Shown here: piece after piece, positions 42,783 through 51,422 of the stretch
Position numbering within the stretch: position 1 is the stretch's first letter
Layout: each line of letters starts with the position of its first letter
Made by a program: the position numbers and the translations under genes
Assembly: GCF_017086365.1 (NCBI RefSeq)
Contig: NZ_CP070969.1
Span: forward strand, 2,604,001 to 2,668,000
From: Paenibacillus tianjinensis
GTDB taxonomy: Bacteria > Bacillota > Bacilli > Paenibacillales > Paenibacillaceae
Direction: 5' to 3'
DNA length: 64,000 bases
The notes under the pieces: model-generated
The model's input: the letters and a program-made list of their open reading frames with translations, nothing else
The model's database searches: none
Told to the model about the DNA's origin: nothing

Positions 42783-43905
42783 CAGCAGAGAAGAACAGGC
42801 CATGCTGTCGGATGCAGCCCGTCTTCAGCGGCACATTCAAGCGGAGCTAAGCAGCAGTGACTTAAGGATTGCTGTTCAGAGCGGAATGGAGCGGGGCATC
42901 CGGAATAGTAAACGGTCTGCGCTAACGAAAGGCTCTTTGTTCGGGTTGGCAGCTGCCGCAGTAATCGCTATTTTGCTGTTTATAATCCCTATCATACACG
43001 AAGAACCTCGGACAGCGGTGGTCCCGCAAACTGTCAATTGGGGAGAGCTGCAGGCCTTTAAGGAATTAAATTCTTATGATATTGATGCAGCAACTTTAGA
43101 ATCCGCAATCCGCAACGATTACATCCAGCTTATTAACAAAAGCGCAGAAACTCAGGGCTACAGGATAACACTGAACGCAGTAACGGCAGATGAGAATAGA
43201 ATCCTTATTCTGTATACTGCCATAACGGAAGCAGACCAGGAGGTATACAACGTCAGTAGCAGCAGGATTTTGAATACCCAGACCCGAAGTTACCTGACGT
43301 CAGCCGGTGGGATGGGCGCTCATGACAAAGTGTTAGGCCAGGACAATTATCATAAGTTTTACGGGAAGACCGAGATTGTACTGGACCGGAGCAAACCATT
43401 TCCTAAGGATTTACAGGCGGAGTTTCAGATTGCTTCGGTGAACCCCGGGAAGATGGATGATCCCAAGACAGGGACCATCATGGCAGATATGCATTACTCA
43501 CCAAGACTCAAGATTAGCTTCACACTGGATCCTAAGTTTAAAGCAACGTCCACAAAGATCCTTTATCCTAAAAAGTCATTTATCTTGAATGGGCATGAAG
43601 TCGAATTAAGCCGGGTTGAAATGTCTCCATTAATGATCCGCATCTATGTTGCTTTAAAGAACGCGGAGGAGAATCAGTGGGAAGTTAGGCAGAAGGTATT
43701 TGAAGCTGTCCTCAAAGCAGATATTAAGTCCAAGACTGAAAATGGCACACAGGATCTACCCATAGTCTCTGGAACCGGAACGGAGGACGGGTTTGAGAAG
43801 CTGTTTGCCAGTAATCTGTTGGATAATCCGGAATCTCTCCTACTGGAGCTTACGACAAAAACAAGTGATGAAGCAGTGAAAGTGAGGCTTGACCTTTCAA
43901 AATAG
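42775..43905 (+). CDS. DUF4179 membrane-anchored anti-sigma factor
   Basis: The 376-aa protein has a cytoplasmic N-terminus of about 57 residues, one transmembrane helix (LFGLAAAAVIAILLFIIPII) and a large extracellular domain with the DUF4179 fold and a C-terminal beta domain. This topology is that of anti-sigma factors partnering ECF sigmas. The overlap with the sigma gene supports stoichiometric synthesis. The signal it senses is unknown. Confidence 0.85.
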   Translation: MINSREEQAMLSDAARLQRHIQAELSSSDLRIAVQSGMERGIRNSKRSALTKGSLFGLAAAAVIAILLFIIPIIHEEPRTAVVPQTVNWGELQAFKELNSYDIDAATLESAIRNDYIQLINKSAETQGYRITLNAVTADENRILILYTAITEADQEVYNVSSSRILNTQTRSYLTSAGGMGAHDKVLGQDNYHKFYGKTEIVLDRSKPFPKDLQAEFQIASVNPGKMDDPKTGTIMADMHYSPRLKISFTLDPKFKATSTKILYPKKSFILNGHEVELSRVEMSPLMIRIYVALKNAEENQWEVRQKVFEAVLKADIKSKTENGTQDLPIVSGTGTEDGFEKLFASNLLDNPESLLLELTTKTSDEAVKVRLDLSK

Positions 43906-43914
43906 AAGGGAGGC

Positions 43915-43956
43915 CTTTTAGAGTCAGACTGATTCTCATCAGTCTGACTCTAAAAG
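43915..43956. terminator. Bidirectional terminator between anti-sigma and phzF genes
   Basis: A perfect 19-bp stem with a TCTC loop; its ends are CTTTTAGAG and CTCTAAAAG, so both strands carry T-rich tails. Confidence 0.88.
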
Positions 43957-43967
43957 AGGATATGATA

Positions 43968-44864
43968 TCATTGAATACCCATATACGGAATGGTTAGCTC
44001 CTCGGCAAAAACGGCGGTGCCTGTAATGGCAACCTCATTCCGGTTTGTGTTAACTGTTACCCTAACGCTGCCATTGCGTCCGATCTCCTGTCCTTGCTCA
44101 ATGAGCAGCTCCAGATGTTCCTGATCCGGACGGATGTATTTGCTATAATATGCTCCCATTACACCGGAGGCGGTTCCTGTTACCGGGTCTTCAATGGTGC
44201 CTGAGTAGGGGGAAGAGAAGTGCCGGCCATGCATGTCCGCCTCAGCAGCGTAGGTTTCCAGGCAAAACGGATGCACGGAAGCATGCGGCAATTCTTTTAA
44301 AATATCTGGGAAGCGGTTATTATCCGGGGACATTCGTTTGAAGGCCCCGAGAGAACGAATAGGGAGCAGAAGCGTCCATAACCCCGTGCTGCCATACAGG
44401 ATAGGAAAGCGTGGATCAATATCTTCCGCCCCCAGACCAAGACAAGCGGCCAAGTCGGCAGATGGGCCGTTGAAGGGCATGAATTCCGGTGCTGCCTGCT
44501 GCATGGTAATCAAAATTTGATTGGAGTGTTCCTCTTCGATACGAATGGGCAAAATGCCCGCTTTTGTTTCAATGGTTATTCCGGATTGTTCCCCAAGAAG
44601 TCCTTTGGTTTTCATAGCATAGATAGTGGCAATAGTGGCGTGACCGCAGAGGTTGACTTCATGGCCAGGTGTGAAATAACGGATTCTCATATCGGCCAGG
44701 CTGGAAGGCAGGAGAAAGGCTGTTTCATTAAATCCTACTTGTTTGGCTATGGACTGCATTTGTAACTCTGTGAGTTCAGAAGCGTTCAAAACGACCCCTG
44801 CCGGATTCCCCATACCCGCCTCTCTACTAAAAGCATCCACGTGATATACTGTTACCCTGCTCAT
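43968..44864 (-). CDS. PhzF-family isomerase
   Basis: The 298-aa two-domain protein has the hallmarks of PhzF/Ydd[28 protein letters not shown] (catalytic Glu, about 46), [16 protein letters not shown] and the second-half [16 protein letters not shown]. PhzF isomerises dihydro-hydroxyanthranilate in phenazine pathways, but single copies like this one have unknown substrates. It is downstream of a GNAT gene (9-bp gap), with no phenazine genes. Confidence 0.88.
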   Translation of the reverse strand: MSRVTVYHVDAFSREAGMGNPAGVVLNASELTELQMQSIAKQVGFNETAFLLPSSLADMRIRYFTPGHEVNLCGHATIATIYAMKTKGLLGEQSGITIETKAGILPIRIEEEHSNQILITMQQAAPEFMPFNGPSADLAACLGLGAEDIDPRFPILYGSTGLWTLLLPIRSLGAFKRMSPDNNRFPDILKELPHASVHPFCLETYAAEADMHGRHFSSPYSGTIEDPVTGTASGVMGAYYSKYIRPDQEHLELLIEQGQEIGRNGSVRVTVNTNRNEVAITGTAVFAEELTIPYMGIQ

Positions 44865-44873
44865 CAGAACCTC

Positions 44874-45425
44874 CTATTTACTCCCGTTGTTGAATCTGAA
44901 TACCAGCTTTGTTCCGTCAAAGGTTTCTTCAACAGCTTCGTGGTAATCTCCCTTTGTATAACCAGCTACAGTCTTGCGCCAAAATTTCTGTCCGGTTATA
45001 TTTTTTGTGGCCGGATTGGTGTACAGCTCCCACACCCCTGCAAAACGTTCAAATACCCGAAGCGCGGCTTGTGCTGCGAGTCCTGTCCCTCTAAACGGCA
45101 GAAGTACAAAAAATTCGTTTACGAAAAAATCCACACCTTTTGCACAATGAGGCGGGGTGGCTATAAGCGCGAATCCCGCCGGGACAGAGCCAGCCTTGAA
45201 CAAAAAAGGAAATAGGATTCCCGGCTTCTCCCACCATATATTTTGCACATCATATTGCTGTGCCAAAGTCCGGATCTCCGGTTCATCTTCAAAAATCCCA
45301 TGCGGGTTCATCACGGTTCCTTCAGTAAATCCATAATGGCCGGATAGGTCATGGAGATAGAGCGGATAAAGATTTTTAATGATATGCGCTTCATGCTGTT
45401 CAGCCGGTTCAACGGTCAGGTTCAT
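44874..45425 (-). CDS. GNAT-family N-acetyltransferase (second)
   Basis: The 183-aa protein is a GNAT of the less typical YitH/acyl-CoA type: GFALIATPP, VDFFVNEFFVLLPFRGTGLAAQAALRVF holds motif A (PFRGTGLA in place of QxxGxG), and YTNPATKNITGQKFWRKTVAGY is motif B. It shares an operon with phzF. The substrate is unknown. Confidence 0.82.
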   Translation of the reverse strand: MNLTVEPAEQHEAHIIKNLYPLYLHDLSGHYGFTEGTVMNPHGIFEDEPEIRTLAQQYDVQNIWWEKPGILFPFLFKAGSVPAGFALIATPPHCAKGVDFFVNEFFVLLPFRGTGLAAQAALRVFERFAGVWELYTNPATKNITGQKFWRKTVAGYTKGDYHEAVEETFDGTKLVFRFNNGSK

Positions 45426-45543
45426 GATTTTCCTGCTTTCTGTAGTAGTTAGTCTTTATTTCCAAGTGTATAGACGCTTAAATGCCTGAGCAAGTGATTG
45501 TTTATTTTTAATTAAGAAATACTTGGTGAAGCGGGAGTGACAT

Positions 45544-45558
45544 TGATAACAATTATCA
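45544..45558. promoter_or_regulatory. Fur box upstream of heme monooxygenase gene
   Basis: TGATAACAATTATCA matches the 7-1-7 Fur consensus TGATAATnATTATCA with one difference. It lies 90 bp upstream of the ATG of an antibiotic-biosynthesis-monooxygenase-fold gene. Confidence 0.75.
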
Positions 45559-45647
45559 ATTAGAATGAAACATAGATTGAATTTCACTATAATTGCCTAG
45601 GCGGAGAGAGACTCTCCCAGCTCATTAGCTCATTGGAAGCCTAAGCG

Positions 45648-45977
45648 ATGTTCATTCAGACCAGATCTATTGTTGTGGAGAAAGGAAACAGTGATAAGGT
45701 CATTGAGAAATTCAGTGCACCGGGTGCACTGGAAGAAATGCCGGGACTCATTGATATCAGCGTAATGCTCAATGAGAAAAGCAAAGACAATGAGGAGGTG
45801 CTGCTGCTGAACCGCTGGGAATCAGAAGACGCGTGGAAGAACTGGGAGAAAAGCGATGCGCATATCCAGGGCCACCGCAACAGCAGAGGACAGGAGAAAC
45901 CGGCTTTTATCCTCAGTACAACCGTAAATATGTATGAGGTGCAGAAGGTAAAAGAGGGTAAGGTTTTCGGCACATAG
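45648..45977 (+). CDS. Heme-degrading monooxygenase of the IsdG/HmoA family
   Basis: The 109-aa ABM-fold protein has the heme-pocket Asn/Trp/His pattern: IDISVMLN, LLLNRWESEDAWKNWEKSDAH and a His-rich loop, very like Bacillus HmoA. It breaks open heme to release iron. The Fur box at 45544-45558 supports iron regulation. No strong ribosome binding site is seen; GGAGAGAGACTCTCC and a TAGGC/GCCTA pair suggest a structured leader that may hide the start. Confidence 0.8.
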   Translation: MFIQTRSIVVEKGNSDKVIEKFSAPGALEEMPGLIDISVMLNEKSKDNEEVLLLNRWESEDAWKNWEKSDAHIQGHRNSRGQEKPAFILSTTVNMYEVQKVKEGKVFGT

Positions 45978-46252
45978 GTTTGTTTACAGGTGATGATGCA
46001 GCAGGTTTGAAGTATCATTTATTTATGGATCAAAACCAAAATTAGCGGTTGAAAAATGAAACGGAGATAAACCGTGGATAGAAATGGAAAAACATCTGTA
46101 AATTCAGTATTATTGTAAGTCCGACCTCAACAAGGTTATAACAGTCTGAAATTATTGATAATAGTTATAAAAAATGTTTCACACTTGTGAAATTGTATAA
46201 TTATATTAATGACTTTATAGTCTTATTGATTATTTTTTTGTCTGTATGACTA

Positions 46253-46294
46253 TAAAAATCAAGGCTCAGTTGTAGAGAGCTTCTGAGCCTTGAT
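46253..46294 (-). terminator. Minus-strand terminator of the IS-interrupted gene
   Basis: ATCAAGGCTCAG pairs with CTGAGCCTTGAT (12 bp) and on the minus strand is followed by TTTTT. It lies 13 bp beyond the stop codon that the interrupted secreted-protein gene would reach without the insertion. Confidence 0.75.
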
Positions 46295-46326
46295 ACATAA
46301 AGGTTATTAATATACTACTAGATGGA

Positions 46327-47682
46327 GTCTGTAAAATATATTGTGTAAACTCTCAAACCCATTAAAATGGAAGTAAGAGAAAGGTTGGGGAGAACACATG
46401 GGACTTTGGACAAAACAACAGTTACGGGAATTTATTAAGGAAAACAACTTGGTAAGCGCACAGGATGCGCAGAATGCTCTAAAAGAGCTATTTGCGGAGA
46501 CGATTCAGGAGATGCTGGAAGCCGAAATGGACACTCATTTAGGCTACGGAAAGCATGAAGTGAAGGCGAAGCTCACGCCAAACAGCCGTAACGGAAAGAG
46601 CCGTAAAACGGTTGTCAGTGAGTACGGGGAACAGGAAATCGCTATCCCTCGTGACCGTCTGGGTGAGTTTGAGCCACTTGTCGTCAAGAAGCATCAGTCG
46701 AACGTAACCGGCATCGAAGAGCAAATCATCGCTCTGTACGCCAAAGGGATTAGTACCCGAGAAATTCAGGATCACCTGGGGCAGATGTATGGCATTGAGG
46801 TGTCGCCTACGCTCATTTCCAATGTCACAAATAAGATTGTTCCTCTCATTAAAGAATGGCAGAATCGGCCTCTGCAAGGCGTTTACGCTGTTGTCTATCT
46901 GGATGCGATCCACTTCAAAGTCAAGCAAGACGGGGCCATTATCAACAAGGCTGCCTACATGGTCATTGGCATTGATCTGGACGGAAACAAAGACGTGCTG
47001 GGCATGTGGATTGGTGAGAACGAGTCCTCCAAGTTCTGGCTCAGCGTGCTGAATGAACTCAAGAATCGTGGAGTGGGGGACATTCTCATTATCTGCGTGG
47101 ATAACCTGTCCGGGTTCTCTCAAGCGATTGCGGCCTGCTATCCCCAAACTGAAATCCAGAAGTGTATTATTCACCAAATCCGCAGCTCTACACGGTACGT
47201 GTCTTACAAGGATATTAAGAAGGTGACCGCCGACTTAAAGCCTATATACAAGGCAGCTACCGAGGAAGGTGCCTTGCTTGAACTCGACCGTTTTGAGGAA
47301 GTCTGGGGGGCGAAATATCCCCTCATTATCCGTTCGTGGCGGACGAATTGGGACGAACTTGCTACTTTTTTCAAGTACCCGCCTGAGATACGTAAACTGA
47401 TTTACACCACCAATATGATTGAGAGTTACCACCGTCAGCTTCGTAAAGTAACCAAAGGAAAGAGCATCTTTCCTACCGATGAAGCTCTGCTAAAAATGCT
47501 CTATCTGGCCACCGTCGATGTCACTCGAAAATGGACTGGACGTGTCCAAAACTGGGGCCAAATGCTGCTCCAGCTTTCGGTATTTTTCCCAGACCGGGTC
47601 GGTCAACACTTGCGTTAGATTCGCGACTTCCCCCTCGGGGGAATCTGTGCTTAAAAGAGTTTACACAAAATTATTGACAGAC
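46327..47682 (+). mobile_element. IS256-family insertion sequence
   Basis: The 1356-bp element is bounded by 27-bp imperfect inverted repeats: left 46327-46353 starting GTCTGT and ending TTGTGTAAACTCT, right 47656-47682 its complement with the same terminal GTCTGT. One transposase gene fills it. No matching 8-bp target duplication is visible (TAGATGGA on the left, CCGACATT on the right), so the outer ends may have rearranged. It lies within a secreted-protein gene. Confidence 0.88.
46398..47618 (+). CDS. IS256-family transposase
   Basis: The 406-aa mutator-type transposase appears complete. The DDE catalytic residues are Asp 169 (VYLDAIHFK), Asp 235 (CVDNLSGF, where many relatives have DGLKGF) and Glu 342 (NMIESYHRQLRK, with the family K/R cluster). 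The start has AGGTTGGGGAG about 10 bp upstream. No frameshift or stop was found, so it may be active. Confidence 0.93.
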   Translation: MGLWTKQQLREFIKENNLVSAQDAQNALKELFAETIQEMLEAEMDTHLGYGKHEVKAKLTPNSRNGKSRKTVVSEYGEQEIAIPRDRLGEFEPLVVKKHQSNVTGIEEQIIALYAKGISTREIQDHLGQMYGIEVSPTLISNVTNKIVPLIKEWQNRPLQGVYAVVYLDAIHFKVKQDGAIINKAAYMVIGIDLDGNKDVLGMWIGENESSKFWLSVLNELKNRGVGDILIICVDNLSGFSQAIAACYPQTEIQKCIIHQIRSSTRYVSYKDIKKVTADLKPIYKAATEEGALLELDRFEEVWGAKYPLIIRSWRTNWDELATFFKYPPEIRKLIYTTNMIESYHRQLRKVTKGKSIFPTDEALLKMLYLATVDVTRKWTGRVQNWGQMLLQLSVFFPDRVGQHLR

Positions 47683-48415
47683 CCGACATTTTCCATTTTG
47701 CCCAGCCATATGCATATCCACCTGTAATATATCCAGGATTATATGTACCTGTCTCGGTAATAAAGTATGCTGGATTCCAATTATTATGTCCTTGACCAAT
47801 AGTTAAGTTCTTAGTTGCAACACTTCCATCATGTTCCCACTTCATATCAGTGATTAATCTAGAAGTTGTTATTCCAGCTATACCAATTTCCGCCTCTGAA
47901 TGTAAAGTTATTACTCCAGGCACTGCTAACAATTGTTGAGAGTTTGCATCTGTAATTGTTTCAAACTTGCTAATAGTTACAGGAAGAGTGATATCATCCA
48001 CTACAACGTTTTTTGTACGTACTCCATTTTCTTCTTGTTTGATAGCATTCGAAACAGTACTACCATATTCAGGTGAATATAAGAATTCAACAAATGCTTC
48101 TTGTTGCTCTGGAGCAAGATTATTGAATTGATCTAGAACCGTAGCAGCACCACTATCACCGCTATCAATTAACCCAGTCAAATATGAAGTGTAATTTTCC
48201 TTAGTATTCTGGATTTCTTCAGCGCTAACGGTGTTTTGAAACGGAAAGACCATAATTAAAGCAATGATGTAAATGAGAGAAATTTTAATACCTTTTCTTG
48301 TAATGTTTTGCATTTTTTTGCCTCCCTTGGTAGAATGGTTACAATAAAATAATACCAAATGTTCTATGGATGTAAATGGTATTTTTAGAAATATAATATA
48401 ATTGGAGGGATTTAT

Positions 48416-48532
48416 ATGAGTAAAAAAGTAAAAATGATCTTAACAATCATTATAGGTTTGTTACTAATCCTTGTATTACTTTATTTTCTTTCAACTGGTA
48501 GTCCTGGGAGTACCACAATAGAGAATCGCTGA
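48416..48532 (+). CDS. Small single-pass membrane peptide (38 aa)
   Basis: ATG with GGAGGG 6 nt upstream. The peptide is MSKKVKM followed by a hydrophobic helix (ILTIIIGLLLILVLLYFL) and a short polar tail. This is the layout of small stress or toxin-like membrane peptides. It lies divergently upstream of the IS-interrupted gene, in a decayed accessory region. Function unknown. Confidence 0.55.
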   Translation: MSKKVKMILTIIIGLLLILVLLYFLSTGSPGSTTIENR

Positions 48533-48564
48533 AATTAGGATGATTTTGTTTATTTCATCACTGT

Positions 48565-48702
48565 CGCTGGACGAATGCGATCGTAGAAGGACGGCATAAT
48601 CGTATTAAAGCGTATCAACGTCGACACTATTTCACGCGCAATCGTCGATGTTACAAAGCTGGGATTTTAATCGAATGCAATAGGCAACGTTTATTAGGGT
48701 GA
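48565..48702 (+). pseudogene. C-terminal remnant of a DDE transposase
   Basis: An open segment reads RWTNAIVEGRHNRIKAYQRR then HYFTRNRRCYKAGILIECN and stops. The N-x-VEG-x(2)-N-x-IK arrangement is the catalytic-Glu region of ISL3-like transposases. The rest of the gene is absent upstream, where a stop codon occurs at 48541. The family call is tentative. Confidence 0.55.
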
Positions 48703-48781
48703 AAATATCAACCGCCAATTATTAGGTTGAGCCTTATTTATACTATAAAAATTGAAAATGAAAATATACACTTGGAAAAAA

Positions 48782-48920
48782 GTGCGGAGGGGAATTTTGG
48801 AACTGTAAGAGCGGTAGCGTCCGCCTTTGTCTTCGGATTTCTACGCTAATAGCGTTTAAAATCAAATAAAGAAATCTGAAGACAACAGCGGCTGGAAGTC
48901 CAAACATTCTCTGTAGACAC
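48782..48920 (+). repeat. Structured dispersed repeat, copy B
   Basis: This 139-nt element aligns along its whole length with 24445-24580. It keeps the GTG/CAC closure and the GAATTTTGGAACT with AGTCCAAAxATTC stem. It also keeps the 13-bp stem (48829-48841 with 48871-48883) and an inner CGC/GCG hairpin. The long stem shows a compensatory change (G-C in copy A, T-A here at 48833 and 48879). It sits between the transposase remnant and a frameshifted lipoprotein gene. Confidence 0.75.
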
Positions 48921-48961
48921 TCTAATCCAAAATAGAAAGTACAAAATTTCAACTGAAATTG

Positions 48962-49597
48962 CTAATGAATATATTTGATATTTCTCGCTACCTCCAGAAA
49001 GAGCGGAAGAATGGTTTCTTTGTTACTGCTGAAATACGAAAAGTAGATCATCATTGCTGGAGCGCTGTCATGCCCCAATACAAAGCCATCCGTCCTTCGC
49101 CACTTGTTACCTTCACTCGCACTCCCAATGTATTCCTCATATTGCGTTAAGTCCTCGTCCATAAACAGAACATCACCGCCAAACGGAGTGATTCATGCGG
49201 ATTCTCCGGATCTGTGAGCCTTTCCACCTCAGTGAGGGAAATAAACTCCGATTTGTTCATTCCCACCTCGGAACCATCCTCATACATGAATTCTTTCATA
49301 CGATCAGGGATATAGAACCCGTAGGGGTGAAGATCTATTTTAACAAACGTTGCGGGATATTCCTTTCCGGCAATGCTCAATACCTTTTCCTCTCCTGAAT
49401 AGGAGAGATCATGAATCAGCTTTTATTTTGGGGGTCGCAGTTGCTGCAGGAGCATCGGTCGGCAGGATCACCTCATCATTGACTGGTACCTGTGCAGTAG
49501 AAGCAGATGGAGCAGTAAGCTTGGATTGACCGGAGTTGGAGCAGCTGATCAGGGCGATAAGAGAACAGATGCTGCAGAATTTTAAGAGCATGCGCAT
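48962..49597 (-). pseudogene. Lipoprotein gene with two frameshifts
   Basis: Three minus-strand frames join into one protein. First comes a lipoprotein signal (MRMLLKFCSICSLIALISC, lipobox ISCS, Cys about 19) with a Thr/Ala/Pro-rich linker to ATPKIKADS. An extra base, plausibly in the TTTT tract at 49421-49424, shifts the frame. Next is IHDLSYSGEEKVLSIAGKEY to NPHES, where a base is missing near 49190. Last is PFGGDVLFMDEDLTQYEEYIG to a stop at 48962. The reconstructed protein would be about 210 aa. Sequencing error is possible but would have to strike twice. Confidence 0.7.
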
Positions 49598-49821
49598 AAA
49601 AATGACCTCCGTGTTTAATTTTAATACATAGATAAAAATGTAAAAATATACACAAGGATTATATACCCTACAGTAGAGGGAAGAACAAAGCGGATCAGGA
49701 TCATTCCTGTGCTGTATAAATTCGATCCTATTAGTTACACTTTATCCTCCGGCTGGGATACGGGAAAAGTTTTTAGCTCAGCTACTTGAAATCGCTAACA
49801 CATAGAATTATAATGAGTTTA

Positions 49822-49835
49822 TCGAAACGATTCGA
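49822..49835. promoter_or_regulatory. LacI-type operator O1
   Basis: TCGAAACGATTCGA is a near-perfect palindrome (one mismatch) with the central CG typical of LacI-family sites, 255 bp upstream of the binding-protein gene. Distance to O2 is 179 bp, which would permit looping. Confidence 0.6.
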
Positions 49836-49999
49836 ATTAATTATTCGATGAATTAGTTATATGTTCAGCAGCGGCACTCATTCACGATTGAAAACGACTA
49901 AAATGTCGATTTATTTTCTGGGTAATTGGTTAATAGTATCTGTGATGAAGGTGTGAACGCGAAAAACAACGAATAGACTCGAATTTTTTTTCGATAATA

Positions 50000-50015
50000 A
50001 TCGAAACGTTTCGAT
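50000..50015. promoter_or_regulatory. LacI-type operator O2
   Basis: ATCGAAACGTTTCGAT is a perfect 16-bp palindrome, 62 bp upstream of the binding-protein start and adjacent to a possible -10 element (GATAAT). It is the best candidate for the main repressor site. Confidence 0.75.
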
Positions 50016-50076
50016 GTAAGGGCTTTAATCATAGTAATCTTACGTTTGGCTCACACTAAAACAGGGGTGAAAGAGA

Positions 50077-51318
50077 ATGAAAAAGAAAACTGGCTTTACC
50101 ATTGCTTCACTGCTACTCAGCTTCTCCTTGGTTGCAGCAGGCTGCGGCAACTCGAACAATTCCGCTTCCGGGGACAGCAAGACTTTGAAAGTATGGTTCA
50201 TGGGTACTTCGGATACCGTAAAGCCGATTGCCGAAATGTATGAAGCGAAGAATCCTGGAATTAAAGTAGATGTTCAAGCGATTCCTTGGGATACTGCCCA
50301 TGATAAATTACTGACAGCTGTAGCTTCCAAGAACGGTCCTGACGTTGTCCAGATGGGAACAACCTGGATTCCGGAATTTGCGGCTGCCGGAGCCCTCAAG
50401 GATATGTCTCCTTATATCGAGCAGTATCCAAGTATGAAAGCGGACAACTTCTTCGACGGGGCTGTTCAAACTACCCAGTACGAAGGTAAGACGGTCGCTG
50501 TTCCGTTTTATGTTGAAACCCGTGCAATGTTCTACCGGACCGATCTGCTCAGCGGTGTAGGCTATCCTGAAGGACCGAAAACCTGGGATGAGCTGAAGGA
50601 TGCCAGTAAGAAGCTGGTCGAAAAAGGCGGAGCCGGTCATTATGCCCTGCCTATTGAAGGAAAAGACTCCATCTACCCAGTCATTTTTGCCTGGCAGAAC
50701 GGAAGTGAAATCATTGACGAGAACCGTCAGCCACAGTTCAATCAGCCGGCATATGTAGAAACGGTTAACTTCCTGAAGAGCTTCTATGATGAAGGGTTGT
50801 CTCCAAAAGGGACGGACCTGGATACCGTTGCAGCATTTAAAGACGGCACGATGGGGATGTTCATCAGCGGTCCTTGGATGATCCAGACGGTGAAAGAGAA
50901 GGCTCCGGAGATTGACGGCAAATGGGCAGTAACTACGCTTCCGGCGAAAGTAACCAATACTTCGTCCATCGGCGGTGCCGATCTGTCGATCTTCAATTAC
51001 AGCAAAAACCCGGACGAAGCCGCTAAGTTCATAGCTTTCATGGCTGAACAGGAAGCACAGCTGAAATACTATGAAACTTCTAACTCCATGCCTGCTCTGA
51101 AGGCTGCCTGGACGAATGAAGCGCTTAGTGATCCGATGATTGCCGCTTTCGGCAAGCAGCTGGAAAATTCACGTCCTGCTCCAACGGTGAAGGAATATGA
51201 GGAAATTGCCCAGGCGGCAATGGCTGCTTTTGAACAGATTACTATTGGCGGCGCCGATACACAAACCGAACTGGATAAACTGAATGATAAGGCCAACGAG
51301 CTCCTTGGCAATAAATAA
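50077..51318 (+). CDS. Sugar ABC transporter substrate-binding lipoprotein
   Basis: The 413-aa protein has a lipobox (LVAAGC, Cys about 23), a Ser/Asn linker and a SBP_bac_1 domain (LKVWFMGTSDTVKPIAEMYE, GPDVVQMGTTWIPEFAAAG). It opens the transporter operon and is followed by two permease genes and LacI. No ATPase is encoded here, so a shared MsmX-type ATPase elsewhere is likely. By locus context it probably binds 1,2-beta-oligoglucans (sophorooligosaccharides). AGGGGTGAAAG precedes the ATG. Confidence 0.88.
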   Translation: MKKKTGFTIASLLLSFSLVAAGCGNSNNSASGDSKTLKVWFMGTSDTVKPIAEMYEAKNPGIKVDVQAIPWDTAHDKLLTAVASKNGPDVVQMGTTWIPEFAAAGALKDMSPYIEQYPSMKADNFFDGAVQTTQYEGKTVAVPFYVETRAMFYRTDLLSGVGYPEGPKTWDELKDASKKLVEKGGAGHYALPIEGKDSIYPVIFAWQNGSEIIDENRQPQFNQPAYVETVNFLKSFYDEGLSPKGTDLDTVAAFKDGTMGMFISGPWMIQTVKEKAPEIDGKWAVTTLPAKVTNTSSIGGADLSIFNYSKNPDEAAKFIAFMAEQEAQLKYYETSNSMPALKAAWTNEALSDPMIAAFGKQLENSRPAPTVKEYEEIAQAAMAAFEQITIGGADTQTELDKLNDKANELLGNK

Positions 51319-51422
51319 TATCTGATTTTCCTTCAGGCGGACTGCCGGGATCTCCATCTGAGGTTCCGGCAGTAGGCTTGTTTCTCTTCCCGAAGGACGA
51401 AAGTGAAAGAACGTGAAAGGGT

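Larger units (their letters stand above)
46307..48313 (-). pseudogene. Secreted protein gene interrupted near its 3' end by IS256
   Basis: The start at 48313 (MQNITRKG) follows GGGAGG. Residues 1-31 form a signal peptide (ISLIYIIALIMVFPFQNTV, cleavage after SAE region). The mature part has an Asn/Gln-rich helical region and beta-rich segments ending YAYGWAKWKMS. At 47683 the frame enters the IS and stops after 10 foreign residues at 47651. Removing 46327-47682 restores the frame for VHLVVY and a stop at 46307, giving 216 aa, followed by a terminator at 46253-46294. I do not recognise the family. The small tail loss may still permit secretion. Confidence 0.75.
49598..50076. other. Gap between lipoprotein remnant and sugar-importer locus
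   Basis: About 480 bp of AT-rich DNA. The first 220 bp hold no recognisable feature. From 49822 on it contains LacI-type operators for the downstream locus (see separate entries). No convincing sigma-A -35 was found; GATAAT at 49993-49998 could be the -10. Confidence 0.6.

Noticed and set aside
46327..47682. 8-bp target-site duplication of the IS element
   Set aside because: Flanks TAGATGGA and CCGACATT do not match in either direction.
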